NCBI RefSeq assembly: GCF_016863655.1 | Contig: NZ_BOPH01000101.1 | Span: forward strand, 39,792 to 103,791 | Origin: Virgisporangium ochraceum | GTDB lineage: Bacteria > Actinomycetota > Actinomycetes > Mycobacteriales > Micromonosporaceae | Length of the DNA: 64,000 nt | Direction: 5' to 3' | Shown: positions 51,315 through 59,847 of the stretch, piece by piece | Numbering within the stretch: position 1 is the first letter of the stretch | Layout of the letters: each line of letters opens with the position of its first letter | Notes under the pieces: generated by a model | The model's database searches: none | Seen by the model: the letters and a program-made list of their open reading frames with translations, nothing else | Told to the model about the DNA's origin: nothing | Translations under genes and position numbers: made by a program

Positions 51315-52220
51315 ATGTTCGAATCCACTCTCATTCCGGTCAACGGTGTGCGGCTCGAAGTGTTCGAGGCGGGCCGTGCGGGACGGCCCGTCGTGCTCTG
51401 CCACGGCTGGCCGGAGCACGCCTTCTCCTGGCGCCACCAGGTGCCCGCCCTCGCCGCGGCGGGCTACCACGTCATCGTCCCGAACCAGCGGGGCTACGGC
51501 GGTTCGTCCCGCCCGACCGACGTCACTGCCTACGACCTCGGGCACCTGACGGGCGACCTGGTCGCGCTCCTGGACCACTACGGATACGGGGACGCCACCT
51601 TCGTCGGCCACGACTGGGGCGCGATGGTGGTGTGGGGCCTGGCCCTGTTGCATCCGAAGCGGGTGAACAGGGTGGTCAACCTGAGCCTTCCGTACCAGGA
51701 GCGCGGCGAACGACCCTGGGTCGAGTTCCTGAAGGAGGTGGTCGGCGGCGGCTCCCACCTGGTCCACTTCAACCGGCATCCGGGGGTCGCCGACGCCGTG
51801 TTCGACGCGGACCCGTCCCGGTTCCTGCGCAACCTCTACCGGAGGAACGCGCCCGCGGGGATGCCGCTGATCGACCTCGCCGGACTGGAGACACCACCCG
51901 GCGAGCCCCTGATGAGCGACGACGAACTGGCCGTGTTCGTCTCCGCCTTCGCGTCCACGGGGTTCACCGGCAGCATCAACTGGTACCGGAACCTCGACCG
52001 CAACTGGCACCTGCTGGCCGACGTCGACCCGGTCGTCCGGCAGCCCACCCTCATGGTCTACGGCGACCGTGACACGGTCGCGAGGTCCGAACGGCTGTCG
52101 GAGTTCGTGCCGGACGTCGACGTGGTCGGCCTCGACTGCGGCCACTGGATCCAGCAGGAGCTGCCGGAGGAGACGAACCGGGTGATCCTCGACTGGCTGC
52201 GCCGGCGGGACGCGGCCTGA
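51315..52220 (+). CDS. Alpha/beta hydrolase, epoxide hydrolase-like
   Basis: A 301-residue protein. HGWPE supplies the oxyanion hole. GHDWGAM holds the nucleophile Asp of epoxide hydrolases. A cap domain with NWYRN may supply the ring-opening tyrosine, and the His lies in DCGHWIQQE. The Asp nucleophile and HGxP motif favour an epoxide or haloalkane-type hydrolase over an esterase. It is controlled by the divergent WYL regulator and is probably unrelated to the surrounding regulon. Confidence 0.88.
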   Translation: MFESTLIPVNGVRLEVFEAGRAGRPVVLCHGWPEHAFSWRHQVPALAAAGYHVIVPNQRGYGGSSRPTDVTAYDLGHLTGDLVALLDHYGYGDATFVGHDWGAMVVWGLALLHPKRVNRVVNLSLPYQERGERPWVEFLKEVVGGGSHLVHFNRHPGVADAVFDADPSRFLRNLYRRNAPAGMPLIDLAGLETPPGEPLMSDDELAVFVSAFASTGFTGSINWYRNLDRNWHLLADVDPVVRQPTLMVYGDRDTVARSERLSEFVPDVDVVGLDCGHWIQQELPEETNRVILDWLRRRDAA

Positions 52221-52228
52221 CGTCGAGG

Positions 52229-53287
52229 TCAGGCGAGCCAGCGGTCGCGGTGCTCGGCGACGAACTCGTCGTCGGTCAGGTGCGGGTAGGCGGCGAGCAC
52301 CCGGTCGATCTCGGCGAGCTGGCCGGGGGAGAGGTCCTCGGCCGGATCGAGGCACCGGCGTCCGGCCAGCAGACCCTGCCGGCGCAGCACCTCGTGGATG
52401 CCCGGGATGCAGCCGTGGAACCGGTTGGCGGCGTCGAAGAGGGCCGCGTTGGCGTCCGTGAGGTGCCCGTCGAGCGTCAGCAGCCGGCGCAGGGCCGCGT
52501 CGTCACCGGCGCGCGCCCGCCCGGCCTCGGCCAGCAGCTCCACCGCGCGCCGCGCCCACACCGCCCACTGCCCGAGGAGGCCGCCGACGAACGACACCGC
52601 GACGGTGCGACCGTCGACGACCACCCGGTGCGGAGCGACCAGGTCGGCCAGGATGTGGTCGTCGTTGCCGGTGTAGAGGGCCAGCTCGCCGGCGCGTCCG
52701 GAGCGGACCACGCCGTGCAGCACGTCGAGCGTGCGGTACCGGTCGAACGGCGCGACCTTGATGCCGACGACGGACTCGGTGGCGGCCAGCCGCGCCCAGA
52801 AGTCGCGCGACAGCTCGCGCCCGCCGACCGCCGGCTGCAGGTAGAAGCCGACGACGGGCAGTACCTCGCCGACCGCGCGGGCCCGGTCGAGCAGGCCCTG
52901 CTCGTCGAGACCGGGGTACGGGGGGAGCAGCACCACGTGGTACCCGAGCGAGGCGGCCAGCTCGGCCTCGGCGACCGCCTGGGCCGTCGGCCCGTAGACC
53001 CCGGCGACCAGCACCGTCTCCCGGGCGTACCCGGCCGCGACCTCGGCGGCGAGTTCGAGCACCGGCCGCAGCAGCCCGACCTCGGGGTCGTGGATGGCGA
53101 ACTGGGTCGTGTGCACCCCGACGGCCAGCCCGCCGGCGCCGGCTTCCACGTAGTACCGGCTCAGCGCCCGCTGGCGCCGCTCGTCGAGCCGGCCGTCGGC
53201 GTCGAGGGCCAGCGGGTGGGCCGGGATGACGCAGCCGCGGGCGAACCCCGCCGGCACCCGCATCGCGTCGACGGCCGGGCTGGCCAT
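52229..53287 (-). CDS. DHDPS-family aldolase-like protein (copy 2)
   Basis: A 352-residue TIM barrel. The Schiff-base lysine is in VVGIKVAPFDRYRTLDV. VPVVGFYLQPAVGG corresponds to the family strand that carries the catalytic tyrosine, and GGLAVGVHTTQF to the strand-2 glycine-rich loop. About 60 extra C-terminal residues (LDPAEDLSPGQLAEIDRVLAAYPHLTD) distinguish it from bacterial DapA and from copy 1. The start codon overlaps the stop of the epimerase gene (TGATG), so the two are coupled. It is a likely aldolase or dehydratase for a keto-sugar acid. Confidence 0.84.
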   Translation of the reverse strand: MASPAVDAMRVPAGFARGCVIPAHPLALDADGRLDERRQRALSRYYVEAGAGGLAVGVHTTQFAIHDPEVGLLRPVLELAAEVAAGYARETVLVAGVYGPTAQAVAEAELAASLGYHVVLLPPYPGLDEQGLLDRARAVGEVLPVVGFYLQPAVGGRELSRDFWARLAATESVVGIKVAPFDRYRTLDVLHGVVRSGRAGELALYTGNDDHILADLVAPHRVVVDGRTVAVSFVGGLLGQWAVWARRAVELLAEAGRARAGDDAALRRLLTLDGHLTDANAALFDAANRFHGCIPGIHEVLRRQGLLAGRRCLDPAEDLSPGQLAEIDRVLAAYPHLTDDEFVAEHRDRWLA

Positions 53288-54303
53288 CAGAACTTCCCGT
53301 CGCGGCGCTGGAAGCCGGTCGGCTTGCCCAGCAGCGGTCCGCCGTCGGCGACCCACGCCGCCGTCCACTCCAGCAGTTCGGCCACGCCGACGTCCGGCGG
53401 TCCGAACAGCTCGTGGCAGCGCCGGGCGTCGGACAGCAGCGCGGTCGGCGCCTCGGTGCCGGTGAACCCGGGCTCGCGGTCGAGCAGCCGGCCGAAGCGG
53501 GTCGCCAGGTCTCGGACCGACAGCAGCTCGGGTCCGGTGACGTTGAGCACCAGCGGTGGGACGCCCGTGTGCCGCAGTGCCCGCAGCGTCACCTCGTTGG
53601 CGTAGCCCTGCCACACCACGTTGACGTGCCCGGTGCCGACGTCGACCGGCTTGCCGTCGTGCACGGCCGTCGCGATGTCGATCAGCACGCCGTAGCGCAT
53701 CTCGACGGCGTAGTTCAACCGGATCAACGCGGCCGGGGTGTCGGACCGGCCGGCGAGGTGGGTGATGACGCGCTCCCGCCCGAGGCACGACATCGCGTAC
53801 TCGCCGACCGGCCCGACCGGCGTGTCCTCGGTGCATCCACCGGAGGACGGCGGCACGAGCGGGTACACGTTGCCGGTCGACAGCGCCACCAGCCGCGAGC
53901 CGCGGAACCGCTCGGCGACCCGGCCGGGCAGGTACGCGTTCGTGGCCCACGTGGCGGCCTCCCGGCCGGTGCTGCCGAACTTCGACCCGACCAGGAAGAC
54001 CACGTTGGCGGCGTCGGGCAGCAGGCCGAGGGCCTCGTCGTCGGACACGTCGGCCTCGATGACGTCGGCGCCCTCGGCCTGCAGCGCCGTGGCCAACCCG
54101 GGCTCGGAGAACCGCGACACCGCGACGACCCGGGCGCCGGTGCCGGCCGCGGCGATGCCGCGCAGGGCCAGGCGCACCAGGCTCGGCCCGAGCTTCCCGC
54201 CGGCGCCCAGGACGAGCAGGTCACCGTCCAGGTCGCGCAGGTCGGTCACGAGGGCGTCCCGCGGCCGGGAGAGTCGTTCGTCGAGTTCGGCAGACGATCG
54301 CAT
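53287..54303 (-). CDS. NAD-dependent epimerase/dehydratase family protein
   Basis: A 338-residue extended SDR-like protein starting at ATG 54303, with GAGAGGGG upstream. The Rossmann motif is LLVLGAGGKLGPSLVRLA. SRLVALSTGNVYPL and a YAMSCLGRER segment occupy the catalytic strand. The expected YxxxK lysine is not evident there (Cys-Leu-Gly-Arg follow the Tyr), so catalysis may differ. It heads a two-gene unit with the aldolase copy 2. The promoter has TTGACG on the minus strand and the regulon operator at 54316-54338. Confidence 0.82.
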   Translation of the reverse strand: MRSSAELDERLSRPRDALVTDLRDLDGDLLVLGAGGKLGPSLVRLALRGIAAAGTGARVVAVSRFSEPGLATALQAEGADVIEADVSDDEALGLLPDAANVVFLVGSKFGSTGREAATWATNAYLPGRVAERFRGSRLVALSTGNVYPLVPPSSGGCTEDTPVGPVGEYAMSCLGRERVITHLAGRSDTPAALIRLNYAVEMRYGVLIDIATAVHDGKPVDVGTGHVNVVWQGYANEVTLRALRHTGVPPLVLNVTGPELLSVRDLATRFGRLLDREPGFTGTEAPTALLSDARRCHELFGPPDVGVAELLEWTAAWVADGGPLLGKPTGFQRRDGKF

Positions 54304-54315
54304 TCGACCCCTCTC

Positions 54316-54359
54316 GGTTAACGGTCCCGACCGTAACCGGGTTCCGGCGCGATCGTCAA
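54316..54359 (-). promoter_or_regulatory. Promoter and perfect regulon operator of the epimerase-aldolase unit
   Basis: On the minus strand TTGACG (54359-54354) is followed after 17 bp by TTACGG (54336-54331). The -10 overlaps a near-perfect inverted repeat (54316-54338) with the symmetrical core CGGTCCCGACCG (54322-54333). The -35 overlaps the stop codon of the upstream Gfo/Idh gene. Confidence 0.65.
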
Positions 54360-55312
54360 GGATCGACCGGTGCCGCCGCCCGGGCGGCGACCAGCGTGCG
54401 GAGGACGGCGCGGGTCTGCTCCCACGGCACCGGGCTGGGCGCGCCGCCGACCATCGTGAGGAACGCCGCGAGGGTGTCGCGGTAGCCCAGCGACACCTCG
54501 GCCGCGCCGCCCGCGCCGCCCGCGCCGCCCGCGCCGGCGGCATTGCCCGCGTCGCCCGTGCTGCCCGGGGCGAGCACGACGCCCTCGTCGCCGGCCGCCG
54601 TGTGCAGCGTGACGTCGTAGGACTCGGTGTCGCTGGCCCCCAGCACCTCCACGACGCCGGCCACCCCGTCGGCCCAGCGGAGCAGGAGCAGCCCGGTGTC
54701 CTCCGAGCGCAGCGTCGGGTACCGCCGCACGGCCCGCACCGCCGACACCAGCTCCACGTCGGCGCCGAGCAGGGCGACCAGGATCTCCACCCCGTGCAGG
54801 CCCATGGTGACCAGGGTCCCGCCGCCCTCGGCCGGGTCGTCCTGCCACGGGTTGTATCCGGTCGCCCAGAGCCCGACGTCGTGGCGCACGGTGACCCGCG
54901 CCGACGTGACGGCCGCCCGCGGCACCGACAGCCCGGCGAGTCCCGGCGCGAAGCGCAGCACCGAGGTCGACAGCACCCGGTCGGGCGCCTTGGCGACGAC
55001 CTCGTCGAGCGCGGCCAGCTGGGCGGCGGTCGCCGCCGCCGGCTTGTTGACGAAGCACGGCAGGTCGCGGGAGAGCACCTCGGCGAGGGCGGCGGCCACC
55101 CCCGGCGTCGGCACCGTCAGCACCACGCCGTCGGGGTCGGTGGCGAGCAGCCCGGCGAGGTCGTCCGCGACCGGCACGGTCGGGTGCCGGTCGAGGAACC
55201 GGCGCAGCCGGGCGGGGTCCGACTCCCAGACGGTCAGGTCGGCGTGCCCGCGCAGGCCGGCCGCGTCGGTGTAGGGGTGGCTGGTGGCCAGCCCGGCAAT
55301 CGCGATCCGCAT
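54356..55312 (-). CDS. Gfo/Idh/MocA-family NAD(P)-dependent oxidoreductase
   Basis: A 318-residue protein. The Rossmann start MRIAIAGLATSHPY deviates from GxGxxG. FVNKPAA carries the family EKP-type lysine, and NPWQDDPAEGGGTLVTMGLHGVEIL is the substrate-binding strand with the conserved Asp/His. The family oxidises or reduces sugars, inositols and keto-glycosides. A 9-bp repeat near residue 262 encodes a GAGGAGGAGGA low-complexity insert. It is divergent from the CUT1 transporter gene across 114 bp and in the same regulon. Confidence 0.88.
   Translation of the reverse strand: MRIAIAGLATSHPYTDAAGLRGHADLTVWESDPARLRRFLDRHPTVPVADDLAGLLATDPDGVVLTVPTPGVAAALAEVLSRDLPCFVNKPAAATAAQLAALDEVVAKAPDRVLSTSVLRFAPGLAGLSVPRAAVTSARVTVRHDVGLWATGYNPWQDDPAEGGGTLVTMGLHGVEILVALLGADVELVSAVRAVRRYPTLRSEDTGLLLLRWADGVAGVVEVLGASDTESYDVTLHTAAGDEGVVLAPGSTGDAGNAAGAGGAGGAGGAAEVSLGYRDTLAAFLTMVGGAPSPVPWEQTRAVLRTLVAARAAAPVDP
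54503..54538. repeat. 9-bp tandem repeat inside the Gfo/Idh gene
   Basis: Three exact copies of CGCGCCGCC and a fourth with one change encode Gly-Ala-Gly steps in a surface loop. This is likely a slippage-prone site, in frame. Confidence 0.8.
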
Positions 55313-55363
55313 TGGTCGAACCTAATGCCAGGTCACGGCACGGCGGCGACCCCGACGATGGTC

Positions 55364-55405
55364 TTGACGCCGCTCAATGTGCCGCCTAGGTTTCGGTCTG
55401 GGCCG
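55364..55405 (+). promoter_or_regulatory. Promoter and regulon operator of the CUT1 transporter operon
   Basis: TTGACG (55364-55369), a 17-bp spacer and TAGGTT (55387-55392) run straight into CGGTCTGGGCCG (55394-55405). The block from TAGGTT to GGGCCG is repeated almost unchanged at 61027-61045. Confidence 0.75.
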
Positions 55406-55426
55406 GTATCCAGATGGGGGCGCGTC

Positions 55427-56674
55427 ATGAGAAGAATCGCAGCGGCCGGGCTGGCCGCCTTACTGGTGGGCACCCTCGCGGCGTGCGGCGGTGACGACGA
55501 CGGTGGCGGGTCGGGCGGATCGGTCACCCTCTGGATGTACCCCGTGATCGCCGACCAGGCGAAGAGCCAGGAGTTCTGGGCGAAGGTCGAGCAGGACTTC
55601 GAGGCCGCCAACAAGGGCATCGACGCGAAGATCGAGCTCCAGCCCTGGGAAGGGCGCCAGGAGAAGGTCACCACGGCGCTGGCCGCCGGCAAGGGCTTCG
55701 ACCTCGTCGTGCTCGGACCCGACCAGATCCCGCAGTACGTCGAGCAGGGCACCCTGGAACCGGTCGACAGCGCGCTGGACGGGGCGAAGAACACGTTCGT
55801 CGAGACGTCCCGGAACGCGCTGTCGGTCGACGGCAAGCTGTACGGCGTCCCGATCTACAACACCTCGACGCTGCCGGTCTACAACAAGGCCCTGCTCGAC
55901 AAGGCCGGCATCACCGACGTCCCCGACACCTGGGACGAGATCAGGGCCGCGGCGCCGAAGCTCGCCGCACAGGGCGCGGCGACGCTGAACTACGTCGGCG
56001 CTCCGGAGGAGACCCTGAACCTCACGTTCTACCCGTGGCTGTGGCAGAACGAGGGCCAGGTCTTCGCCAAGGACGGCAGGTCCGTCGCGTTCAACCAGCC
56101 GGCCGGCGTGGAGGCCCTGCAGTTCCTCCTCGACGTGCAGAAGGCCGGCGGCCTTCCGGCGGGTGCGGCCACCCAGAAGAGCACGCTCGACGGCAGCCCC
56201 GTGGTCACCGGCAAGGCCGCCATCATGCCGGTCGCCCAGCTGAGCCAGCTCGCGCCGATCCGCACCGCGCTCGGTGCCGACAAAGTAGTTGTCGGGCAAC
56301 CGATCCAGGGTAGGAAGCGGGTCTCGTTCGGGCTGCCCGGTGGTGTCGTGATGTCCAAGCGGTCGGAGAACACCGCCGCGGCGAGGAAGCTCCTCGCGTA
56401 CCTCGCCACTCCCGACGTGATCGGCGGGCTGGCGAAGGCGTCCGGGTTCATGCCGACCCGCACCGACGTGCAGGTGGCCGGCGACGACCCGGCCGCCAGA
56501 CAGTTCGCCGAGGCGCTGCCGCTGCTCTACGCCGGCGACACCCACCCGAAGGCCCGGCAGGTCATGTCGGTGCTCGCCCCGCAGATCCAGGCCGCGTTGC
56601 AGGGTAGGAAGACCGCCAAGCAGGCGTTGGACGACGCCGCCAAGGAGGCGAACGCCCTCCTCGGCAACAGCTGA
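55427..56674 (+). CDS. CUT1 sugar-binding lipoprotein (regulon transporter)
   Basis: A 415-residue family 1 solute-binding protein. ATG 55427 has GGGGG 6 nt upstream. The signal ends in the lipobox GTLAAC, followed by a short GDDDGGGSGG tether. SVTLWMYPVIADQAKSQEFW, FDLVVLGPDQIPQYVEQG and YNKALLDKAGI are family positions. It begins a six-gene operon (SBP, two permeases, two TIM-barrel proteins, aminotransferase) without an ATPase. The ligand is unknown but should be the substrate of this catabolic cluster. Confidence 0.93.
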   Translation: MRRIAAAGLAALLVGTLAACGGDDDGGGSGGSVTLWMYPVIADQAKSQEFWAKVEQDFEAANKGIDAKIELQPWEGRQEKVTTALAAGKGFDLVVLGPDQIPQYVEQGTLEPVDSALDGAKNTFVETSRNALSVDGKLYGVPIYNTSTLPVYNKALLDKAGITDVPDTWDEIRAAAPKLAAQGAATLNYVGAPEETLNLTFYPWLWQNEGQVFAKDGRSVAFNQPAGVEALQFLLDVQKAGGLPAGAATQKSTLDGSPVVTGKAAIMPVAQLSQLAPIRTALGADKVVVGQPIQGRKRVSFGLPGGVVMSKRSENTAAARKLLAYLATPDVIGGLAKASGFMPTRTDVQVAGDDPAARQFAEALPLLYAGDTHPKARQVMSVLAPQIQAALQGRKTAKQALDDAAKEANALLGNS

Positions 56675-57558
56675 TGAAGGCCGACCCGCCCTGGCGGTAC
56701 CGGTGGCGCGAGCCGGCGGCCGGCCTGCTGTTCGTGCTGCCGATGCTGGTGCTGTTCGTCGTATTCAGGTTCGTGCCGGCGCTGGGCGCCGTCGGCATGA
56801 GCCTGACCGACTACAAGATCAGCGGGGACTGGGAGTTCGTCGGCGCCGACAACTACCAGCGCCTGATGGACGACCCCGTGTTCCACGCCAGCCTGCGCGC
56901 CACGCTGGTCTACGCGGCGGTGTACGTGCCGCTGACCGTCGTGCTGTCGCTCGCGACCGCGTTGATGCTGAACGCGATGGTGCGCACCGTCGGGCTGTTC
57001 CGCGGCGCGCTGTTCCTGCCGTACGTCACCAGCTTCGTGCTGGCCGGGGTCATCTGGCTGTGGGTGTACCAGCTCGACGGTCTGCTCAACGGTCTGCTCG
57101 CCAAGGTCGACGTCGGGCCGGTCGACTTCCTCGGCGACACCGCGCTGGTGCTGCCGTCGCTGGCCGTCGTGTCGGCCTGGAAGGGCTTCGGGTACTCGAT
57201 GCTGATCCTCGTCGCGGGTCTCAAGGCGATTCCGACGGAGTACCTGGAGGCCGCCCGGATGGACGGCGCCGGCCCGTGGCAACGGCTGCGGTCGATCGTG
57301 CTGCCGCTGCTGCGCCCCGCGCTGTTCTTCGTGCTCGTGGTGGAGACGATCGGCGCGTTCCAGGTCTTCGACACGATCTACGTGATGACCGGCGGCGGAC
57401 CCACCCGGGCCAGCTACACGCTCGTCTACGGGCTGTTCGACCAGGGTTTCCGGTTCTTCGACTTCGGCTACGCCGCCACGATGGGCGTGGTGCTGTTCCT
57501 CATCGTGCTCGCGTTCTCGCTCGTGCAACGGTTCGTGCTCGACCGGGAGGAGACATGA
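56674..57558 (+). CDS. CUT1 sugar ABC permease (MalF-like)
   Basis: A 294-residue permease with six helices (EPAAGLLFVLPMLVLFVVF first). The coupling loop is YLEAARMDGAGPWQRLRSIVLP, and YVMTGGGPTRASYTLVYGLF is the typical late segment. The ATG lies in the preceding stop (TGATG). Its own stop overlaps the next ATG by 4 nt. Confidence 0.94.
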   Translation: MKADPPWRYRWREPAAGLLFVLPMLVLFVVFRFVPALGAVGMSLTDYKISGDWEFVGADNYQRLMDDPVFHASLRATLVYAAVYVPLTVVLSLATALMLNAMVRTVGLFRGALFLPYVTSFVLAGVIWLWVYQLDGLLNGLLAKVDVGPVDFLGDTALVLPSLAVVSAWKGFGYSMLILVAGLKAIPTEYLEAARMDGAGPWQRLRSIVLPLLRPALFFVLVVETIGAFQVFDTIYVMTGGGPTRASYTLVYGLFDQGFRFFDFGYAATMGVVLFLIVLAFSLVQRFVLDREET

Positions 57559-58427
57559 CGCTCGCACCCGCCCGCGAGAAGCCCGCGACCGCCGTCGCCA
57601 CCGCCGAGGTCCGCCGGCGCGCGCGTCCGCGCCAGCTCTGGCTGACCGGGCTGCTGACCGTGCTGTCGCTGTTGACGGTCGCGCCGTTCCTGGCGATGGT
57701 CGTCGTCGCGTTGTCGCCGGCGAACGAGCCGACCGTGCCGTACGCGTGGCCGCGGACGCTGACGCTGGACAACCTCTCGGCCGTCGTGTCGAGCTCCGGC
57801 TTCCTCCAGTGGACGGTCAACTCGATCGTCTACTCGGTCGTGTCGGTGGTGGTCATCCTGCTCACCGCGGCGATGGCCGGCTACGCGTTCGCGAAGAAGC
57901 GGTTCCCGGGCCGCGACGTGCTGCTGTGGTCGTTCATCGCGACCATCATGGTGCCGTTCCAGGCGATGCTGATCCCGTACTTCGTGCTGGTGTCCAAGAT
58001 GGACGGTCTGGACACCTACTGGGGCCTCATCGTGCCGACGCTCGCGAACTCGCAGGCGGTGTTCCTGATGCGCCAGTTCATCCGGGGCCTGCCCGACGAG
58101 CTGTTCGACGCGGCGAAGGTCGACGGTGCGGGGGAGTGGCGCACGTTCTGGCAGATCGTGCTTCCGCTGACCCGGCCGATTCTCGCCACGCTCGGCGTGT
58201 TCGTGTTCCTGTGGCACTGGAACGACTTCCTGTGGCCGCTGGTCGTCGCGCAGTCCGGTGACATGCGCACGCTCACCGTCGGCCTCGCCACCCTGCACGG
58301 AGAGGACGTTCCGCTGGCGCAGCTCATGGCCGGCGCGACGGTCACCGTGCTGCCGTGCCTGCTGGTCTTCGCGCTGCTCCAGCGGTACCTGGTGACCAGC
58401 ATCGCCACCACCGGTCTCAAGGGCTGA
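57555..58427 (+). CDS. CUT1 sugar ABC permease (MalG-like)
   Basis: A 290-residue permease with a basic N-terminal tail and six helices. The coupling loop is ELFDAAKVDGAGEWRTFWQIVLP, and FLWHWNDFLWPLVVA is the MalG-type signature. The start overlaps the partner permease (ATGA) and the stop overlaps the next gene (TGATG). Confidence 0.94.
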   Translation: MTLAPAREKPATAVATAEVRRRARPRQLWLTGLLTVLSLLTVAPFLAMVVVALSPANEPTVPYAWPRTLTLDNLSAVVSSSGFLQWTVNSIVYSVVSVVVILLTAAMAGYAFAKKRFPGRDVLLWSFIATIMVPFQAMLIPYFVLVSKMDGLDTYWGLIVPTLANSQAVFLMRQFIRGLPDELFDAAKVDGAGEWRTFWQIVLPLTRPILATLGVFVFLWHWNDFLWPLVVAQSGDMRTLTVGLATLHGEDVPLAQLMAGATVTVLPCLLVFALLQRYLVTSIATTGLKG

Positions 58428-59131
58428 TGGTCACCGACGCGCACCGCCTGCTCGGCCCGCTCCCGTTCGACGACGTGCCCTCGGCGACGGTGGCGGGGCT
58501 GGTGGCCGAGCTCGACCGGCTGGCCATCGGCCGCGCGTACGTCACCCACACCTGGAGCCTGTTCGCCGACCCGGCGGGCGGCAACGACGAGCTGTTCCGG
58601 GCGCGGCACGAGCGGCTGGCTCCCGTGCCGGTGCTGGTGCCGGGCTTCGTACCGTCCACGATGGACACCCTCGCGAGGTGGCGGTGGAACGGGGTGCGGA
58701 TGGTGCGCCTGTGCCCGTCGCGGCACCGGTTCGACCTCGGCGGGCCGGTGGCGGCGCGGTGGCTGAAGGCGTTGGCGGCACAGGGTCTCGCGGTGGTGGT
58801 CGACCTCGACGAGACGACCCCGGCCGCCCTCCGGGCGTCGACCACCGAGTACCGCGACCTGACCGTGCTGGTCGTGAACCCCGGCTTCCGGCGCCTGCGC
58901 GAACTGCGCGAGCTGCTCCGGGCGACGAGGCGGCTGTATGTGGAGACGGGGACGCTCACCACCCAGGGTGGCGTCGAGTGGTTGCACGCCAACGGGGGAG
59001 CGGGCCGGCTGGTGTTCGGCACCGGCGCGCCGGTGCTCGACGACGGCGGCCCGCGGTTCCAGCTCGACCACCTCGACCTCCCGCCGGAGACCGTGGAGCA
59101 CATCGCGTTCCGGACGCTGGACGAGCTGTGA
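58427..59131 (+). CDS. TIM-barrel amidohydrolase-like protein lacking the metal motif (copy 2)
   Basis: A 234-residue protein. LLGPLPFDDVPSATVAGL stands where an HxH strand would be. RAYVTHTWSLFADPAGGNDE, RMVRLCPSRHRFD and RLVFGTGAPVLDDGG parallel the product at 46703 (VCSGRGAWFDDRGGND, AVRLFGPLQG, RLVFGSRTPVSD). It is immediately followed, with a 4-nt overlap, by an intact amidohydrolase, as in copy 1. I infer a pseudo-enzyme partner of that hydrolase. No function is recognised. Confidence 0.65.
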   Translation: MVTDAHRLLGPLPFDDVPSATVAGLVAELDRLAIGRAYVTHTWSLFADPAGGNDELFRARHERLAPVPVLVPGFVPSTMDTLARWRWNGVRMVRLCPSRHRFDLGGPVAARWLKALAAQGLAVVVDLDETTPAALRASTTEYRDLTVLVVNPGFRRLRELRELLRATRRLYVETGTLTTQGGVEWLHANGGAGRLVFGTGAPVLDDGGPRFQLDHLDLPPETVEHIAFRTLDEL

Positions 59132-59847
59132 TCCTCGACGCGCACGGGCACCTCGGGCCCTGGGCCGACTTCCACATCCCGGCGCCGCGGGCCGGGGACC
59201 TCGTCGCCATGGCCGACCGCCTCGGTGTCACCGCGATCGGCGTCTCGCACCTGCTCGCGGTCGGCGTCGACGCGCCCACCGGCAACCGCCGCGCCCTGGA
59301 GGCCGCGGACGCGTTTCCCGGCCGGCTCAAGGTCTGGCTGGTCGCCAACCCGCACCAGCGTTTCGACGAGGGCCTGCTCGACCATCCCGCCGTGTGGGGC
59401 GTGAAGCTGCACCCCGACGTGCACCGCTGCGCGCTGACCGATCCCCGGTACGGGCGGGTGTTCGAACTCGGCGTCCCGGTCCTCGCGCACGGGCAGACCG
59501 GCACCCCGTGGTCGGACCCGGAACGGTTCGCCGAGGTCGGCCGGCGCCACCCGACCGTGCCGCTCCTGATGGGACACGCCGGGCTCCTCCCCGAGGGCTT
59601 CCACCGCGCGGCGCGGCTGGTGGCCGACGTGCCCTCGGTGTACCTGGAGACGTGCGGCTCGCGGATGACCGGCCGCTGGGTGGCCCGCCTCGTCGGGATG
59701 CTCGGCGCCGGACGGGTCGTGTTCGGCTCCGACGCCTCGTTCCTCGACCTGCGCGTCGGGCTCGGCCGGGTGCTGCTCGCCCCGCTCACCGACGACGACC
59801 GCGCCGTCGTGCTCGGCGGCACCCTCGGCGGGATCGTCGGGCCGTGA
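59128..59847 (+). CDS. Metal-dependent TIM-barrel amidohydrolase (copy 2)
   Basis: A 239-residue hydrolase starting at GTG within the previous stop (GTGA). ILDAHGHLGPW holds the HxH metal site. GVKLHPDVH, VLAHGQTG, LLMGHAGLLPEG and VVFGSDASFLD provide the remaining ligands and catalytic Asp. It has the same layout as the gene at 47431 (PTGNRRALEAA against APGGNAKLAEV), so the two are likely paralogues acting on related compounds. Its stop overlaps the aminotransferase GTG. Confidence 0.83.
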   Translation: MILDAHGHLGPWADFHIPAPRAGDLVAMADRLGVTAIGVSHLLAVGVDAPTGNRRALEAADAFPGRLKVWLVANPHQRFDEGLLDHPAVWGVKLHPDVHRCALTDPRYGRVFELGVPVLAHGQTGTPWSDPERFAEVGRRHPTVPLLMGHAGLLPEGFHRAARLVADVPSVYLETCGSRMTGRWVARLVGMLGAGRVVFGSDASFLDLRVGLGRVLLAPLTDDDRAVVLGGTLGGIVGP

